DNA of 25,926 bases, from contig JANNOG010000119.1 in assembly GCA_031398915.1 (NCBI GenBank), positions 1 to 25,926 of the forward strand, in the 5' to 3' direction. Under the pieces are notes generated by a model. The model did no database searches and was not told where the DNA came from. It saw nothing but the letters and a program-made list of their open reading frames with translations. This document shows positions 1 to 9,693 of this stretch, piece after piece; the stretch's first letter is position 1; every line of letters begins with the position of its first letter. Source of the DNA: JANNOG01 sp031398915. Lineage in GTDB: Bacteria; Actinomycetota; Actinomycetes; Actinomycetales; JBBAYJ01. The translations under genes were made by a program, and so were the position numbers.

Positions 1-65
1 GGCTTAACACCCCCGCGTCCACCTGGTCCGGCTCGCCCCCTTCCGTGCCGGGGGGTGGCCGAGAA

Positions 66-76
66 CCCCCCCCCCC
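66..76. repeat. 11-base C homopolymer
   Basis: An uninterrupted run of eleven C residues lies directly before the first usable start codon of the YcaQ-like gene. A run of this length is unusual even in GC-rich DNA and is prone to length error in sequencing. It sits exactly where the missing N-terminal codons of that gene would be expected. Confidence 0.9.
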
Positions 77-85
77 ACGGCGGCC

Positions 86-1261
86 TTGGTGCCCCCCTCT
101 GCGGGCGGGGCGGTGACCCGTGCCTATCTGGCCCGGGACACCGCCCGCCTCGGCATCGTGCAGATCGACTCGGTGAACGTGCTGGCTCGGGCGCACCTGA
201 TGCCGTTCTACTCCCGACTCGGCCCCTATGACGTCGCCGTTCTCGACCGGGCGTTGACGCGGCGCCCGGTCATCGGGGTCGAGTACTGGGCCCACGAGGC
301 GTCGTTCGTGCACCCACCGCTGGTGGCCGCGCTCAAGTGGCGGATGTCGCGAGCGGCGGACGAGGCGTGGGGGTCCATGTCGGCCGTGGGCACCGCGCGC
401 CCGGAATTGCTCGAGTCGATCGTGTCGCTGCTGGCGCAGGGGCCCGCCACCGCCCGCCAGTTGCAGGCCGTCCTCGAGCCCGACGGTCACCGGCCCAGCG
501 AGCACTGGGGGTGGAACTGGACGGACGTCAAGCGTGGTGTCGAGTGGCTGTTCTGGTCCGGGAGGGTCAGCAGTGCGGGGCGAACGGCGCAGTTCGAACG
601 CCGCTACTGCCTGCCCGAGATGGTGTGGCCGACCACGGTGGTGACCGCTGACGTGCCGGACGAGGCGGATGCGGTGGCCGTGCTGGTCGAGCATGCCGCG
701 CGGGCGATGGGCGTGGCGACCACGGCCGATCTACGCGACTACTTCCGGTTGCCGGCGTCGGCCATGTCGCAGGCGATTCAGTCCCTCGTCGCGAGTGGTG
801 CCCTGGTGGAGGTCGACGTCGACGGTTGGAACGAGGTCGCGTGGCGCCATGTCGACGCGTGGGTGCCGACGATTCGCACCGCGCGGGCCACCACGGCGGG
901 GCCGACTGCCCTGATCAGTCCGTTCGACCCGCTGATCTGGCACCGGCCGCGAACCGAGCGGTTGTTCGGATTCACCTATCGACTGGAGATCTACGTTCCG
1001 CGCGAGCAGCGCCGGTACGGCTATTACGTCCTGCCGTTCCTGCTGCGGGGCCGATTGGTCGCCCGGGTGGATCTGCGTGCGGACCGGGCGGGCGGGGTAT
1101 TGGAGGTGCCGAGTGCCTGGATCGAGCCGGGTGCTCCCGAGGACACAGCCCAGGCGCTGGCGGCGGAGCTACGGCGACTGGGCGGGTGGCTCGGCCTGAC
1201 CGAGGTGGGCTCACCCCGGCGCGGCGACTTGGCAGCGGAGCTCGGACACGCAGTCCGATGA
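86..1261 (+). CDS. YcaQ-family winged-helix DNA glycosylase-like protein, N terminus incomplete
   Basis: This is a winged-helix protein of the YcaQ/AlkX family (HTH_42), whose studied members are DNA glycosylases that unhook interstrand crosslinks. The family's Q-x-D active-site motif is present as Gln26-Ile27-Asp28 in LGIVQIDSVNVLARAH, followed by the conserved FYSRLGPYD and EYWAHEAS segments. Homologues normally begin about 25 residues earlier with a helix of the type LSxxxARRxALxAQG, which is absent here. The frame has a TAA at positions 5-7 and no ATG before TTG 86. That start, right behind an 11-C run, is therefore a placeholder, and the true 5' end is probably lost to a frameshift, an assembly error or genuine decay. 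The stop lies 24 bp before the secA start. The family assignment is firm. Whether this copy is a glycosylase or a paralogue of other function cannot be told. Confidence 0.8.
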   Translation: MVPPSAGGAVTRAYLARDTARLGIVQIDSVNVLARAHLMPFYSRLGPYDVAVLDRALTRRPVIGVEYWAHEASFVHPPLVAALKWRMSRAADEAWGSMSAVGTARPELLESIVSLLAQGPATARQLQAVLEPDGHRPSEHWGWNWTDVKRGVEWLFWSGRVSSAGRTAQFERRYCLPEMVWPTTVVTADVPDEADAVAVLVEHAARAMGVATTADLRDYFRLPASAMSQAIQSLVASGALVEVDVDGWNEVAWRHVDAWVPTIRTARATTAGPTALISPFDPLIWHRPRTERLFGFTYRLEIYVPREQRRYGYYVLPFLLRGRLVARVDLRADRAGGVLEVPSAWIEPGAPEDTAQALAAELRRLGGWLGLTEVGSPRRGDLAAELGHAVR

Positions 1262-1272
1262 GCAGCCTCGCC

Positions 1273-1278
1273 TACGAT
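1273..1278 (+). promoter_or_regulatory. -10 box of secA (leaderless type)
   Basis: TACGAT matches TANNNT and ends 7 bases before GTG 1286. This spacing would start transcription at the start codon, as in leaderless actinobacterial mRNAs. It overlaps ATG 1277, which argues against that ATG as the start. I see no convincing -35. Confidence 0.55.
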
Positions 1279-1285
1279 GACGGTC

Positions 1286-4150
<2,865 letters not shown>

Positions 4151-4171
4151 TGACGGCAGCGGCTTGAAGTG

Positions 4172-4182
4172 GCCTGACAGGC
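4172..4182 (+). terminator. Small hairpin after secA, possible weak terminator
   Basis: GCCTG-A-CAGGC is a perfect 11-bp inverted repeat 22 bp after the secA stop. There is no U tract and the stem is short, so a role in termination is only a suggestion. Confidence 0.2.
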
Positions 4183-4243
4183 TCGATGTCTGTCCCGCCT
4201 CGCTTGTCCGTGAGTACGGGAAGAATCCACTGAGAATCGCCAG

Positions 4244-4752
4244 GTGACGGCATCGGAGGAGGTTCCGACGCTCAGTCTCGGTGAGGACCTGCGGGTCGAG
4301 GCTCTGTCGGATGTGCGCCACGAGTGGGTGGGCGGTACGTCTACGCAATGAATGGTGCATCGCTGCGCCACGGGCTGCTGACCCAGCTGCTCAACGCTCG
4401 GCTGATGGCGGCGTTCCTGCCCCGTGGGTGCCGGGTGCACACGCACGACAGCAGGCTGCAGACGCCGGGTCCGGCGATGTACCACCCCGATATCTATGTC
4501 ACGTGCCGCCCTATCGGGCATCTCCTGTACGACACTGACGCCGAATGGGTCGTCGAGATCGCCTCACCCAGCACGGCCACGACGGATGTCCGCGAGAAGT
4601 CGACCGCCTACCGTCAATTGCCGCGGATTCGGGGACATCTGATCGCTGACCCCGATGTCTGTTCCGAGCGTGGCCCGCGGATAGGCTGGGAGTTTCTGGT
4701 CCTTCCCGTTGCCGGATTGCGGGAGAGCGCTCACGCTGGGAGAAAGGTGTAG
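4244..4752 (+). pseudogene. Uma2-family (DUF820) nuclease-like relic, frameshifted
   Basis: Uma2 proteins have a PD-(D/E)xK-type fold and unknown cellular role. The N-terminal part starts at GTG 4244 and reads through DVRHEWVGG to a TGA at 4349-4351. The rest, GRYVYAMNGASLRHGLL onward, continues in the next frame. The family pattern HExVxGxxYAMxGxSxRH crosses the junction, so one base was lost near 4333-4337. The second frame keeps HPDIYVTC, VVEIASPST, a following Lys, and RIRGHLIADPD, which are the usual conserved positions. Its last residues after FLVLPVAGLRES do not match a normal end. The alternative frame there reads ALTLGE, so a second frameshift is possible. Uma2 genes are often multicopy and mobile in actinobacteria, and this looks like a decaying copy inserted between secA and the LysM/Rv3235 genes. 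Confidence 0.75.
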
Positions 4753-4852
4753 TCTCATTGTCTTGGGTCTCGACCGGTCGACGCCTGACTTGAAGGCACC
4801 GGGTGGAATAAGTGCTGCATCTGACGTAAGTATTTCAAATCGATGGTCACAT

Positions 4853-4866
4853 GATCAGTTTTGATC
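4853..4866. repeat. Inverted repeat GATCA-N4-TGATC
   Basis: A perfect 5-bp stem with a GTTT loop inside the less GC-rich stretch. It may be a weak hairpin or chance; no function can be assigned. Confidence 0.35.
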
Positions 4867-5046
4867 TGCCCACCCTTTGGTTAGGGGGTTCTCCCGCCGT
4901 TCTCCTCATCGCGTTTGTGGTGTCCTCAGCTTTGGAGCGATCTCTTGGTTTTTCCGGCCAGATTCTGGATGGCCACAGGGTGTAGCCACTCCCGGCCTCT
5001 GTGGGACGTCGATCGTTCGGATGTCTTGTGCGGCAGCACCTGTTCA

Positions 5047-5064
5047 CGATCGACCTCTCGATTG
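5047..5064 (-). terminator. Candidate terminator hairpin after the Rv3235-family gene
   Basis: On the plus strand CGATCGA-CCTC-TCGATTG forms a 7-bp stem with one wobble pair. It begins 16 bp beyond the stop of the minus-strand LysM/Rv3235 unit. No U tract follows, so it is a weak candidate judged mainly by position. Confidence 0.3.
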
Positions 5065-5080
5065 ATCACGCAGGGCCGCA

Positions 5081-5734
5081 TCAGCCCAGTTCGAGTGCGG
5101 TGAGGCGCCACCGGCCGTCGATGGCCTCCAGGCGCATGGCGATCGCGCGGGCCCGGTCGCCGTCGATGACGACGGCGGATGCCTCTACCGCGTGGGCGGC
5201 GACGTCGCAGACCCGCACGGATCGCACCACTGGGCGACGTCCGGCCGGCGTGACGCCCGGGCGGTTGGGGCGGGCGACGGTGACTGCTGCTCGACGGCGC
5301 AAGGCCTCGAAGACATCGGGGCGTGACCATCGCAACAGCTGGTGGGCGGGGCGGTGGCCGGCGAGGACGTCGACCACGGCCTGGGTGATCCGGCGCGCGA
5401 ACTCTCCGGCGTCGCCCAACGTGCCGACATCGGTGCGGACACTGTCCGACCACACCCTCGGTGCGGGGATCGGGTCGGACACGACCAGGCGTAGTTGGTG
5501 ACCGGCCTGGGGGCTGGCGGTTCGGGGCGCGCGAACCGGTCCGGGTGTGGGTGCGGGGTCATGGCCGGGGACCGGCAGCAGCCGAATGCGGCGCTGGGTC
5601 GGAATGGCGGGCACGGGGTGGTCGACGATGGCAGAGGCAGCAACAGACATGGCAGTCCTCCGGTTCGAACGGGTGGGCGGGTCGTCTCGGGGTAGTCCTC
5701 GGATGACGGTGTTCGGCGCGGTGATGCCGGGCAT
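5081..5734 (-). CDS. Rv3235 family protein
   Basis: A 217-residue protein matching the actinobacterial Rv3235 family, named after the M. tuberculosis gene close to secA1; its function is unknown. The N-terminal half is Pro/Arg-rich and probably disordered. The conserved part begins at about residue 115 with ARRITQAVVDVLAGHRPAHQLL and RWSRPDVFEALRRR, followed by a beta-rich segment ending in DGRWRLTALELG. The frame is open further upstream, but ATG 5734 is chosen because it shares its A with the TGA of the LysM gene (TGATG). Translational coupling is therefore likely, and the longer frame would overlap the LysM coding region. The fold resembles small proteins of the SecA-adjacent cluster, and a link to secretion is suggested only by neighbourhood. 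Confidence 0.85.
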   Translation of the reverse strand: MPGITAPNTVIRGLPRDDPPTRSNRRTAMSVAASAIVDHPVPAIPTQRRIRLLPVPGHDPAPTPGPVRAPRTASPQAGHQLRLVVSDPIPAPRVWSDSVRTDVGTLGDAGEFARRITQAVVDVLAGHRPAHQLLRWSRPDVFEALRRRAAVTVARPNRPGVTPAGRRPVVRSVRVCDVAAHAVEASAVVIDGDRARAIAMRLEAIDGRWRLTALELG

Positions 5735-6504
5735 CAGGGGCGGCGTAGGTGCTGGCCCGGCAACAACTGATCGGGGTCGTGGCCGACGACCTCGAGGTTG
5801 GCCTGCCACCACCTGGGCCACTCGGCTGCCACCTCGCCGGCTGTGGCGTCGGGGCCCAGTGCTGCTGCCGCAATGGACCAGAGCGATTCGCCACGGACCA
5901 CGACGTGGACCGTGGCCTCTGACGAGTGGGACTCGGGCGTGGCGGCGTCGGTGGCTACGGACGGCCCTACGACCAAGCGGGCGGTGGCGTCCGGCATCGT
6001 CGTGACCTGTGGCGTCCAGCCGGTGACCACTCCGGGTTCGACCGGGACCTCATCGGAACGGTCAATTCCCATGGCCCACCCGGCACGGTCGCCGAGATGG
6101 CTGGAGGTGGGCGCGCTCAGCGCCACGGTCAGCGCTGGGTCCCGTTCGGCGGGGCCGTCGGCGGCGCTCGCTGTGCTGCCACCGGCGGCCATCAGGACGA
6201 GGGTCGTGATTGCTGCCGCGATGGGGGCCGTGGCCGGGCGTCGTCGCGTAGTGCTGGGCCGGCCGTGGGGACTGATCCGCAACTGACGCACCGCGACCGC
6301 GCTGCCGGTGGCCGCCGCCAGCGTCAGGTAGCCCAACAGCGCCGTGAGGGCGACGCAGGCGACACCCACGATGAGGTCGGCGAATCCGGCGCTGCTGCCC
6401 AACGTCCACACCCGCCACGCCGCTCGGGCACACCACGCGCCCGAAAGGGCAGGTGTGATGGTCACAACGGCGACTGCGACGACCGTTCGGATGTGTCGCA
6501 ACAT
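5734..6504 (-). CDS. Membrane protein with C-terminal LysM domain
   Basis: A 256-residue protein with hydrophobic segments at about residues 8-24, 41-67 and 93-115, then a polar Ser/Thr/Pro-rich linker. It ends in a LysM-like domain (about 198-255: VHVVVRGESLWSIAAAAL through DPDQLLPGQHLRRP). LysM domains bind N-acetylglucosamine polymers such as peptidoglycan, so the protein probably sits in the membrane with its C terminus on the wall. The insert between the two LysM halves (GEVAAEWPRWWQANLEVVG) is typical of the actinobacterial LysM proteins found beside Rv3235 genes. ATG 6504 is supported by an AGGAGGG site 3 bases upstream. Its stop overlaps the start of the Rv3235-family gene, so the two form an operon. 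Confidence 0.85.
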   Translation of the reverse strand: MLRHIRTVVAVAVVTITPALSGAWCARAAWRVWTLGSSAGFADLIVGVACVALTALLGYLTLAAATGSAVAVRQLRISPHGRPSTTRRRPATAPIAAAITTLVLMAAGGSTASAADGPAERDPALTVALSAPTSSHLGDRAGWAMGIDRSDEVPVEPGVVTGWTPQVTTMPDATARLVVGPSVATDAATPESHSSEATVHVVVRGESLWSIAAAALGPDATAGEVAAEWPRWWQANLEVVGHDPDQLLPGQHLRRP

Positions 6505-6507
6505 GAT

Positions 6508-6514
6508 CCCTCCT
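6508..6514 (-). promoter_or_regulatory. Ribosome binding site of the LysM gene
   Basis: AGGAGGG on the minus strand ends 3 bases before ATG 6504. The spacing is short but the match to the anti-Shine-Dalgarno sequence is strong. It is notable here because most other genes in the window lack one. Confidence 0.7.
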
Positions 6515-6535
6515 AGGTCTTTTGGTTGCTATTCG

Positions 6536-6565
6536 ATCCTGTTTGATAGCACTTGCTTCTGTCAA
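6536..6565 (-). promoter_or_regulatory. Candidate promoter of the LysM/Rv3235 operon
   Basis: On the minus strand a perfect TTGACA (6565-6560) is followed after 18 bases by CAGGAT (6541-6536), a plausible -10. This would give a leader of about 25 nt carrying the AGGAGGG site. The surrounding bases are more AT-rich than average. Confidence 0.45.
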
Positions 6566-6582
6566 GCCCCACTAGGCATCGC

Positions 6583-6588
6583 TAGGGT
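6583..6588 (+). promoter_or_regulatory. -10 box for the 178-aa gene (leaderless type)
   Basis: TAGGGT fits TANNNT and ends 6 bases before ATG 6595, with no ribosome binding site between. It is divergent from the LysM promoter within the same 90-bp region. Confidence 0.55.
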
Positions 6589-6594
6589 GCTGCC

Positions 6595-7131
6595 ATGCGC
6601 TGGGACACGCTGTTCGCGGATCTAGAGGCACAACTGCAGGCCGCCGAGGGGGCGGCGCTGGACGCCGAGGTGGCCGAGAGGGTTCGGATCGAGGTCGGTG
6701 CGCTGACGCTGACGGATCGCCTCCGCGGTCACATCGGCTCGCCCGTCACCCTCCGCCTGGTCGGGGCGACCGTGATCAGGGGGCGCATCGTCGAGGTCGG
6801 CGCGGACATGTGCCTGATCGCCGACGACTCGGGGGCGCGCGTCATCGTGGCCGTCCGTGGGGTGGTGATGATCGGCGGGCTCCGGCGCGCAGCGCGCACC
6901 GAGGTGTCCGCTGTCCTGCGACGACTCGGGCTACGTCACGCCCTGCGCGCGTTGGCGCGCGAACGGCAGCAGGTCAGGATGCTGACGGTCGCCGGCGAGG
7001 TGAGCGGCACGATCGATCGCGTGGGCGCCGATCACATCGACCTGACACCCCGGGTGCCCGGTGACGTCGGCGAGGCCGCTGCCGGGCACGTCATCGCGCT
7101 GGAGGCGGTGGTGGCCGTGTGGTCCAGTTGA
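6595..7131 (+). CDS. Conserved actinobacterial protein of unknown function (178 aa)
   Basis: I do not recognise a named domain. The protein starts with an amphipathic helix (LFADLEAQLQAAEGAALDAEVAERV). Then comes a beta-rich part (about 46-97) of the type GHIGSPVTLRLVGATVIRGRIVEVGADMCLI, which resembles a small SH3- or Sm-like barrel. A helical Arg-rich stretch with RLGLRHALRALARERQQV follows, and a second barrel-like repeat (GTIDRVGADHIDLTPR). There is no signal peptide or membrane segment. Similar proteins occur near LysM, HTH and Rv3235 genes in actinobacteria, so it may belong to the same process. It is divergent from the LysM gene and convergent with the HTH gene, whose stop lies 7 bp away. 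ATG 6595 is supported by a TANNNT box 6 bases upstream. Confidence 0.75.
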   Translation: MRWDTLFADLEAQLQAAEGAALDAEVAERVRIEVGALTLTDRLRGHIGSPVTLRLVGATVIRGRIVEVGADMCLIADDSGARVIVAVRGVVMIGGLRRAARTEVSAVLRRLGLRHALRALARERQQVRMLTVAGEVSGTIDRVGADHIDLTPRVPGDVGEAAAGHVIALEAVVAVWSS

Positions 7132-7138
7132 GCTCTGC

Positions 7139-7354
7139 TCAGTCTGTTGCGTCCACCTTCGTGTCGATCAACCGACGAGTCTCGGCGTACTTGCGCTCGA
7201 TGTAGGACTCGAGCTCGCTGATCTCGACCCGCCACTGCCCCCGTCCACCGACCTGAATCGCGGGCAGTTCACCGCTGTGGACGAGCGCGTAGGCCTGGTT
7301 CGCGGAGATGCTGAGCGTCTCGGCGACGTCCGCGAGCGGCATGAAGCGTGGCAT
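7139..7354 (-). CDS. Small helix-turn-helix protein, BldC/excisionase-like
   Basis: A 71-residue protein with the MerR-type HTH_17 layout: MPLADVAETLSISANQAYAL (helix-turn-helix), a wing with LPAIQVGGRGQWRVE, and a C-terminal helix ISELESYIERKYAE. Proteins of this type either direct excision or act as small transcription factors such as BldC. No integrase or phage gene is nearby, so a regulator is more likely. ATG 7354 is chosen, although the frame is open upstream, because a GATACT -10 box lies 6 bases before it and the family starts there. It is divergent from the SAF-domain gene across 129 bp, the usual position for a regulator acting on the SAF/CpaE pair. That link is inferred. Confidence 0.85.
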   Translation of the reverse strand: MPRFMPLADVAETLSISANQAYALVHSGELPAIQVGGRGQWRVEISELESYIERKYAETRRLIDTKVDATD

Positions 7355-7360
7355 GGGCCC

Positions 7361-7366
7361 AGTATC
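7361..7366 (-). promoter_or_regulatory. -10 box for the HTH gene (leaderless type)
   Basis: GATACT on the minus strand, close to the TATACT consensus, ends 6 bases before ATG 7354 with GGGCCC between. The geometry is the same as at other genes of the window. Confidence 0.5.
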
Positions 7367-7470
7367 CACCGCTGGATGCCATTCAATGGCATTGGTCCAC
7401 GGTTGTGGACAACTGGTTCGCTGCCGAGCCGGCTGTGGACGCGGTGGTGCGCGCAGCACGCCCGAATTGG

Positions 7471-7476
7471 CAGGAT
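7471..7476 (+). promoter_or_regulatory. -10 box for the SAF-domain gene (leaderless type)
   Basis: CAGGAT, a C-variant of TANNNT, ends 7 bases before ATG 7484 and overlaps the in-frame ATG 7475, so the later ATG is preferred. Confidence 0.4.
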
Positions 7477-7483
7477 GCGGCCC

Positions 7484-8131
7484 ATGCGTGTCGCCTCACC
7501 GTCCGGTCCGGCCCTTCGCCTGAAGCGCCCCAGCTGGCGCGACCCGCGCCTGGCAATCGGCGTGGTGCTGGTGCTTGCCTCGGTCGTCCTGGGCGCCTTG
7601 GTGGTGTCCAACGCCGACGACACCGTGGGGGTCTACGCGGCCCGCGACACGATCATGGCCGGTGACACGCTGGACGACGATGCGGTGACCGTCGTGCAGG
7701 TCCGGATCGATGACGTCGACCGGCGATACGTGCCCGCCGAGCGCGGCCTGGACGACCAGGTGGCGATCCGGATGGTCCCGGCCGGAGAGTTGTTGCCGCT
7801 GTCGGCTGTCGGCGACGCCGCCACGGTCGACCGGCGCCCGGTCGCCATCCCGCTGGGCGGAGGAGCCCCCGAAGGCTTGGGCCGGGGCTCCCTCGTCGAT
7901 GTCTGGATCGCGGCGGAGACCGAGCAGGGCGATTTCGAGCCGCCCGTCAAAGCCCTGGTCTCGGCAGAGGTGAGCGCCGTCTCCGAAGCCGGTGGCGGGC
8001 TCGCCGCACTCGAGACGACCACCGTCTCGGTGCTACTGGACGACGGTGGGACGGCGCAGGTGCTCACCGCCCTGGCCAATGGTGACCGGGTGGACGTGGT
8101 CGTCGTACCGGGCAGCGCACTCCGACGATGA
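7484..8131 (+). CDS. SAF-domain membrane protein (CpaB/RcpC-like)
   Basis: A 215-residue protein with a basic N terminus, one membrane helix (about residues 22-43, AIGVVLVLASVVLGALVV) and a SAF domain. The SAF part starts VYAARDTIMAGDTLDDDAVTVVQV and continues through VPAGELLPLSAVG. The C-terminal part (RRPVAIPLGGGAPEGLGRGSLVDVWI through ANGDRVDVVVVPG) is the beta-rich extension seen in CpaB/RcpC pilus-assembly proteins and many actinobacterial SAF proteins. It is probably anchored in the membrane with the SAF domain outside. It ends 7 bp before the CpaE-like gene and should share its transcript. ATG 7484 is chosen from the -10 box; ATG 7475 is the alternative. Confidence 0.85.
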   Translation: MRVASPSGPALRLKRPSWRDPRLAIGVVLVLASVVLGALVVSNADDTVGVYAARDTIMAGDTLDDDAVTVVQVRIDDVDRRYVPAERGLDDQVAIRMVPAGELLPLSAVGDAATVDRRPVAIPLGGGAPEGLGRGSLVDVWIAAETEQGDFEPPVKALVSAEVSAVSEAGGGLAALETTTVSVLLDDGGTAQVLTALANGDRVDVVVVPGSALRR

Positions 8132-8138
8132 CGCGTCG

Positions 8139-9683
8139 ATGAACGACACGCCCGTGGACCCCGGCGGCGGCCCCGAGGTACCGGTCAGCGTGCTGATCGC
8201 CCTGGACGGAGCCGTCGAGACGGCCGCCGCGACTGCCCTCGACGCCGACCCGGGTGTCCTGGTCGTCCGTCGGTGCGCCGACCTGGCCGAACTGCTCGCG
8301 GCGGCCCAGGCCGGGTTGGCGTCCGTGGTCGTGGTGTCGAGCGGCTTCGGCCGGGTCGACGCCGACGCCATCGCTCGTCTGCACCACGCAGGCTGTCGGG
8401 TGATCGGAGTCGTCGATCCCGACCGGGACAACAGTGACCGAGTGCGCTCGCTGGGCGTGGACACAGTCGTCGCGTGGTCGATCCTCGACGACGGGACCGG
8501 TACCGCTGCACTGGTGGCGGCGGTCGCCGACCAGCCGGAGCCCTCGCCCTTGCCGCCGGGCGACCCGACGGCCCGTGACCACTCCTACTCCGACGGCTCG
8601 CCGGGCTCGGCCGCTACCGGTCGCCGGGCCCGGCGCGCGATCCCGTCGGCGACACCCGACGCGGCGGCCCCTGACGCGGCGGCCCCTGACGCGTCTGCCT
8701 GGGTGGAGGTCTTCGATGACGCGCCCGCGCCCGCGCCCGCGGCCGACACGGCCGACACCGGCAGTACGCACGCAGCCGCCACGACCGTGGGCCGGTCCGA
8801 CGACACGGCGCCGAACGGCGACGACGCATCGGATCGGAACGCGACGGTGATCACCGTGTGGGGGGCGCCCGGTGCACCGGGGCGGACCACGGTCGCCGTG
8901 ACCCTGGCGAGTGAGCTCGCCGCCGAGGGTGTCGACGTGCTGCTGATCGACGCCGACACGTACGCCGCCTCGATCGCGTCGTTCCTGGGGATGCTGGACG
9001 AGTCGTCGGGCATCGTCGCTGCCGTCCGCGCCGGTCTGGACGGGCGACTCGATCGGTCGGTCCTCACCGGTTTCGCTCCCGAGGTGATGCCCAGGCTTCG
9101 TGTGCTGACCGGCATCACCCGGAGCGCGCGGTGGTCGGAGCTGCGACCAGCCGGTTTCGAGGCCCTCCTGGTCGCCGCCCGCCATGCTGCGGACGTGGTC
9201 GTGATCGACGTGGCATCGTCGCTGGAACGCGACGAGGAGATGACGTACGACGTCTCCGCCCCTCGGCGCAACGCGCTCACGCTGCAGGCGATCGAGCGCA
9301 GTGACGCCCTGATCGCCGTGGGCTCCGCGGACCCGATCGGCCTGCAGCGACTGGTTCGCGCCCTCCAAGAACTGCAGGCCCTGGAGGCTGGGCCACCCGC
9401 CATCGTCGTCGCCAACCGGGTCCGGGCCTCGGCCGTCGGTGACGCCCCGGCCCGTCGGGTCGAGCAGGCACTCGCCCGCTTCGCCGGAGTGGACGACCTG
9501 GTGTGTGTCCCCGACGACAGGCCCGGCCTCGACCGTGCCCTCCTCATGGGTCGCAGCCTCCTCGAGGCGTCTCCCGCCTCAGCTGTCCGCGCGCCGTTGC
9601 GGCGACTGGCGGCCACCGTGACCGGGCGCACCCTGGCGACGGCGATGGACCGCAGTCGGCGGCGTCGCCGGCTGGGGGCCTAG
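8139..9683 (+). CDS. CpaE/TadZ-like ParA-family ATPase
   Basis: A 514-residue protein. The N-terminal part (about 15-130) resembles a receiver-like domain (VSVLIALDGAVETAAATA, CRVIGVVDPDRDNSDRVRSLG). A Pro/Ala/Asp-rich linker (about 130-235) contains a short repeat of DAAAP units. The C-terminal part is a MinD/ParA-type ATPase with a P-loop GAPGAPGRTT (Arg249 where most relatives have Lys), a DADTYAAS switch and VVVIDVASSL. Receiver plus ParA is the layout of CpaE/TadZ proteins that place Flp pili or related machines at the pole. The actinobacterial version often has this Arg P-loop. The SAF-domain gene lies immediately upstream, but no CpaF/TadA ATPase, TadB/C or pilin gene is in the window. 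Function is therefore by family only. Confidence 0.85.
   Translation: MNDTPVDPGGGPEVPVSVLIALDGAVETAAATALDADPGVLVVRRCADLAELLAAAQAGLASVVVVSSGFGRVDADAIARLHHAGCRVIGVVDPDRDNSDRVRSLGVDTVVAWSILDDGTGTAALVAAVADQPEPSPLPPGDPTARDHSYSDGSPGSAATGRRARRAIPSATPDAAAPDAAAPDASAWVEVFDDAPAPAPAADTADTGSTHAAATTVGRSDDTAPNGDDASDRNATVITVWGAPGAPGRTTVAVTLASELAAEGVDVLLIDADTYAASIASFLGMLDESSGIVAAVRAGLDGRLDRSVLTGFAPEVMPRLRVLTGITRSARWSELRPAGFEALLVAARHAADVVVIDVASSLERDEEMTYDVSAPRRNALTLQAIERSDALIAVGSADPIGLQRLVRALQELQALEAGPPAIVVANRVRASAVGDAPARRVEQALARFAGVDDLVCVPDDRPGLDRALLMGRSLLEASPASAVRAPLRRLAATVTGRTLATAMDRSRRRRRLGA
8659..8690 (+). repeat. Short tandem repeat in the CpaE-like linker
   Basis: The 15-base unit GACGCGGCGGCCCCT occurs twice in a row and begins a third time, encoding DAAAP repeats. 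It lies in the disordered linker between receiver-like and ATPase domains, so copy-number change would be tolerated. Confidence 0.7.
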
Positions 9684-9686
9684 CGT
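9681..9686 (+). promoter_or_regulatory. -10 box for the HAD gene, overlapping the previous stop codon
   Basis: TAGCGT fits TANNNT and ends 7 bases before ATG 9694. Its first three bases are the TAG stop of the CpaE-like gene, so the HAD gene can have its own start despite the 10-bp gap. Confidence 0.5.
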
Positions 9687-9693
9687 GGGGCCC

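Larger units (their letters stand above)
4753..5080. other. Gene-free stretch, less GC-rich than its surroundings
   Basis: About 330 bases between the Uma2 relic and the convergent Rv3235-family gene. The part around 4800-5000 contains several T-rich runs and reads as clearly less GC-rich than the flanking genes. Short open frames exist on both strands, but none has recognisable protein features, a ribosome site or codon bias. It holds two small inverted repeats (4853-4866 and 5047-5064). It may be the remains of the insertion that brought the Uma2 relic. Confidence 0.6.

Noticed and set aside
1277..1279. ATG 1277 as the secA start
   Set aside because: It lies inside the TACGAT -10 box. GTG 1286 gives the family N terminus.
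4847..5453. Short minus-strand frames downstream of the Rv3235-family gene
   Set aside because: No ribosome site, no recognisable family, and partial overlap with the Rv3235-family gene in another frame.
7139..7354. Reading the HTH protein as a phage or integrative-element excisionase
   Set aside because: No integrase, attachment repeats or other mobile genes nearby. BldC-like regulators have the same fold.
8064..9368. 434-codon antisense frame over the CpaE-like gene
   Set aside because: Low-complexity Arg/Gly/Asp translation, no domain. The sense strand encodes a clear ATPase.
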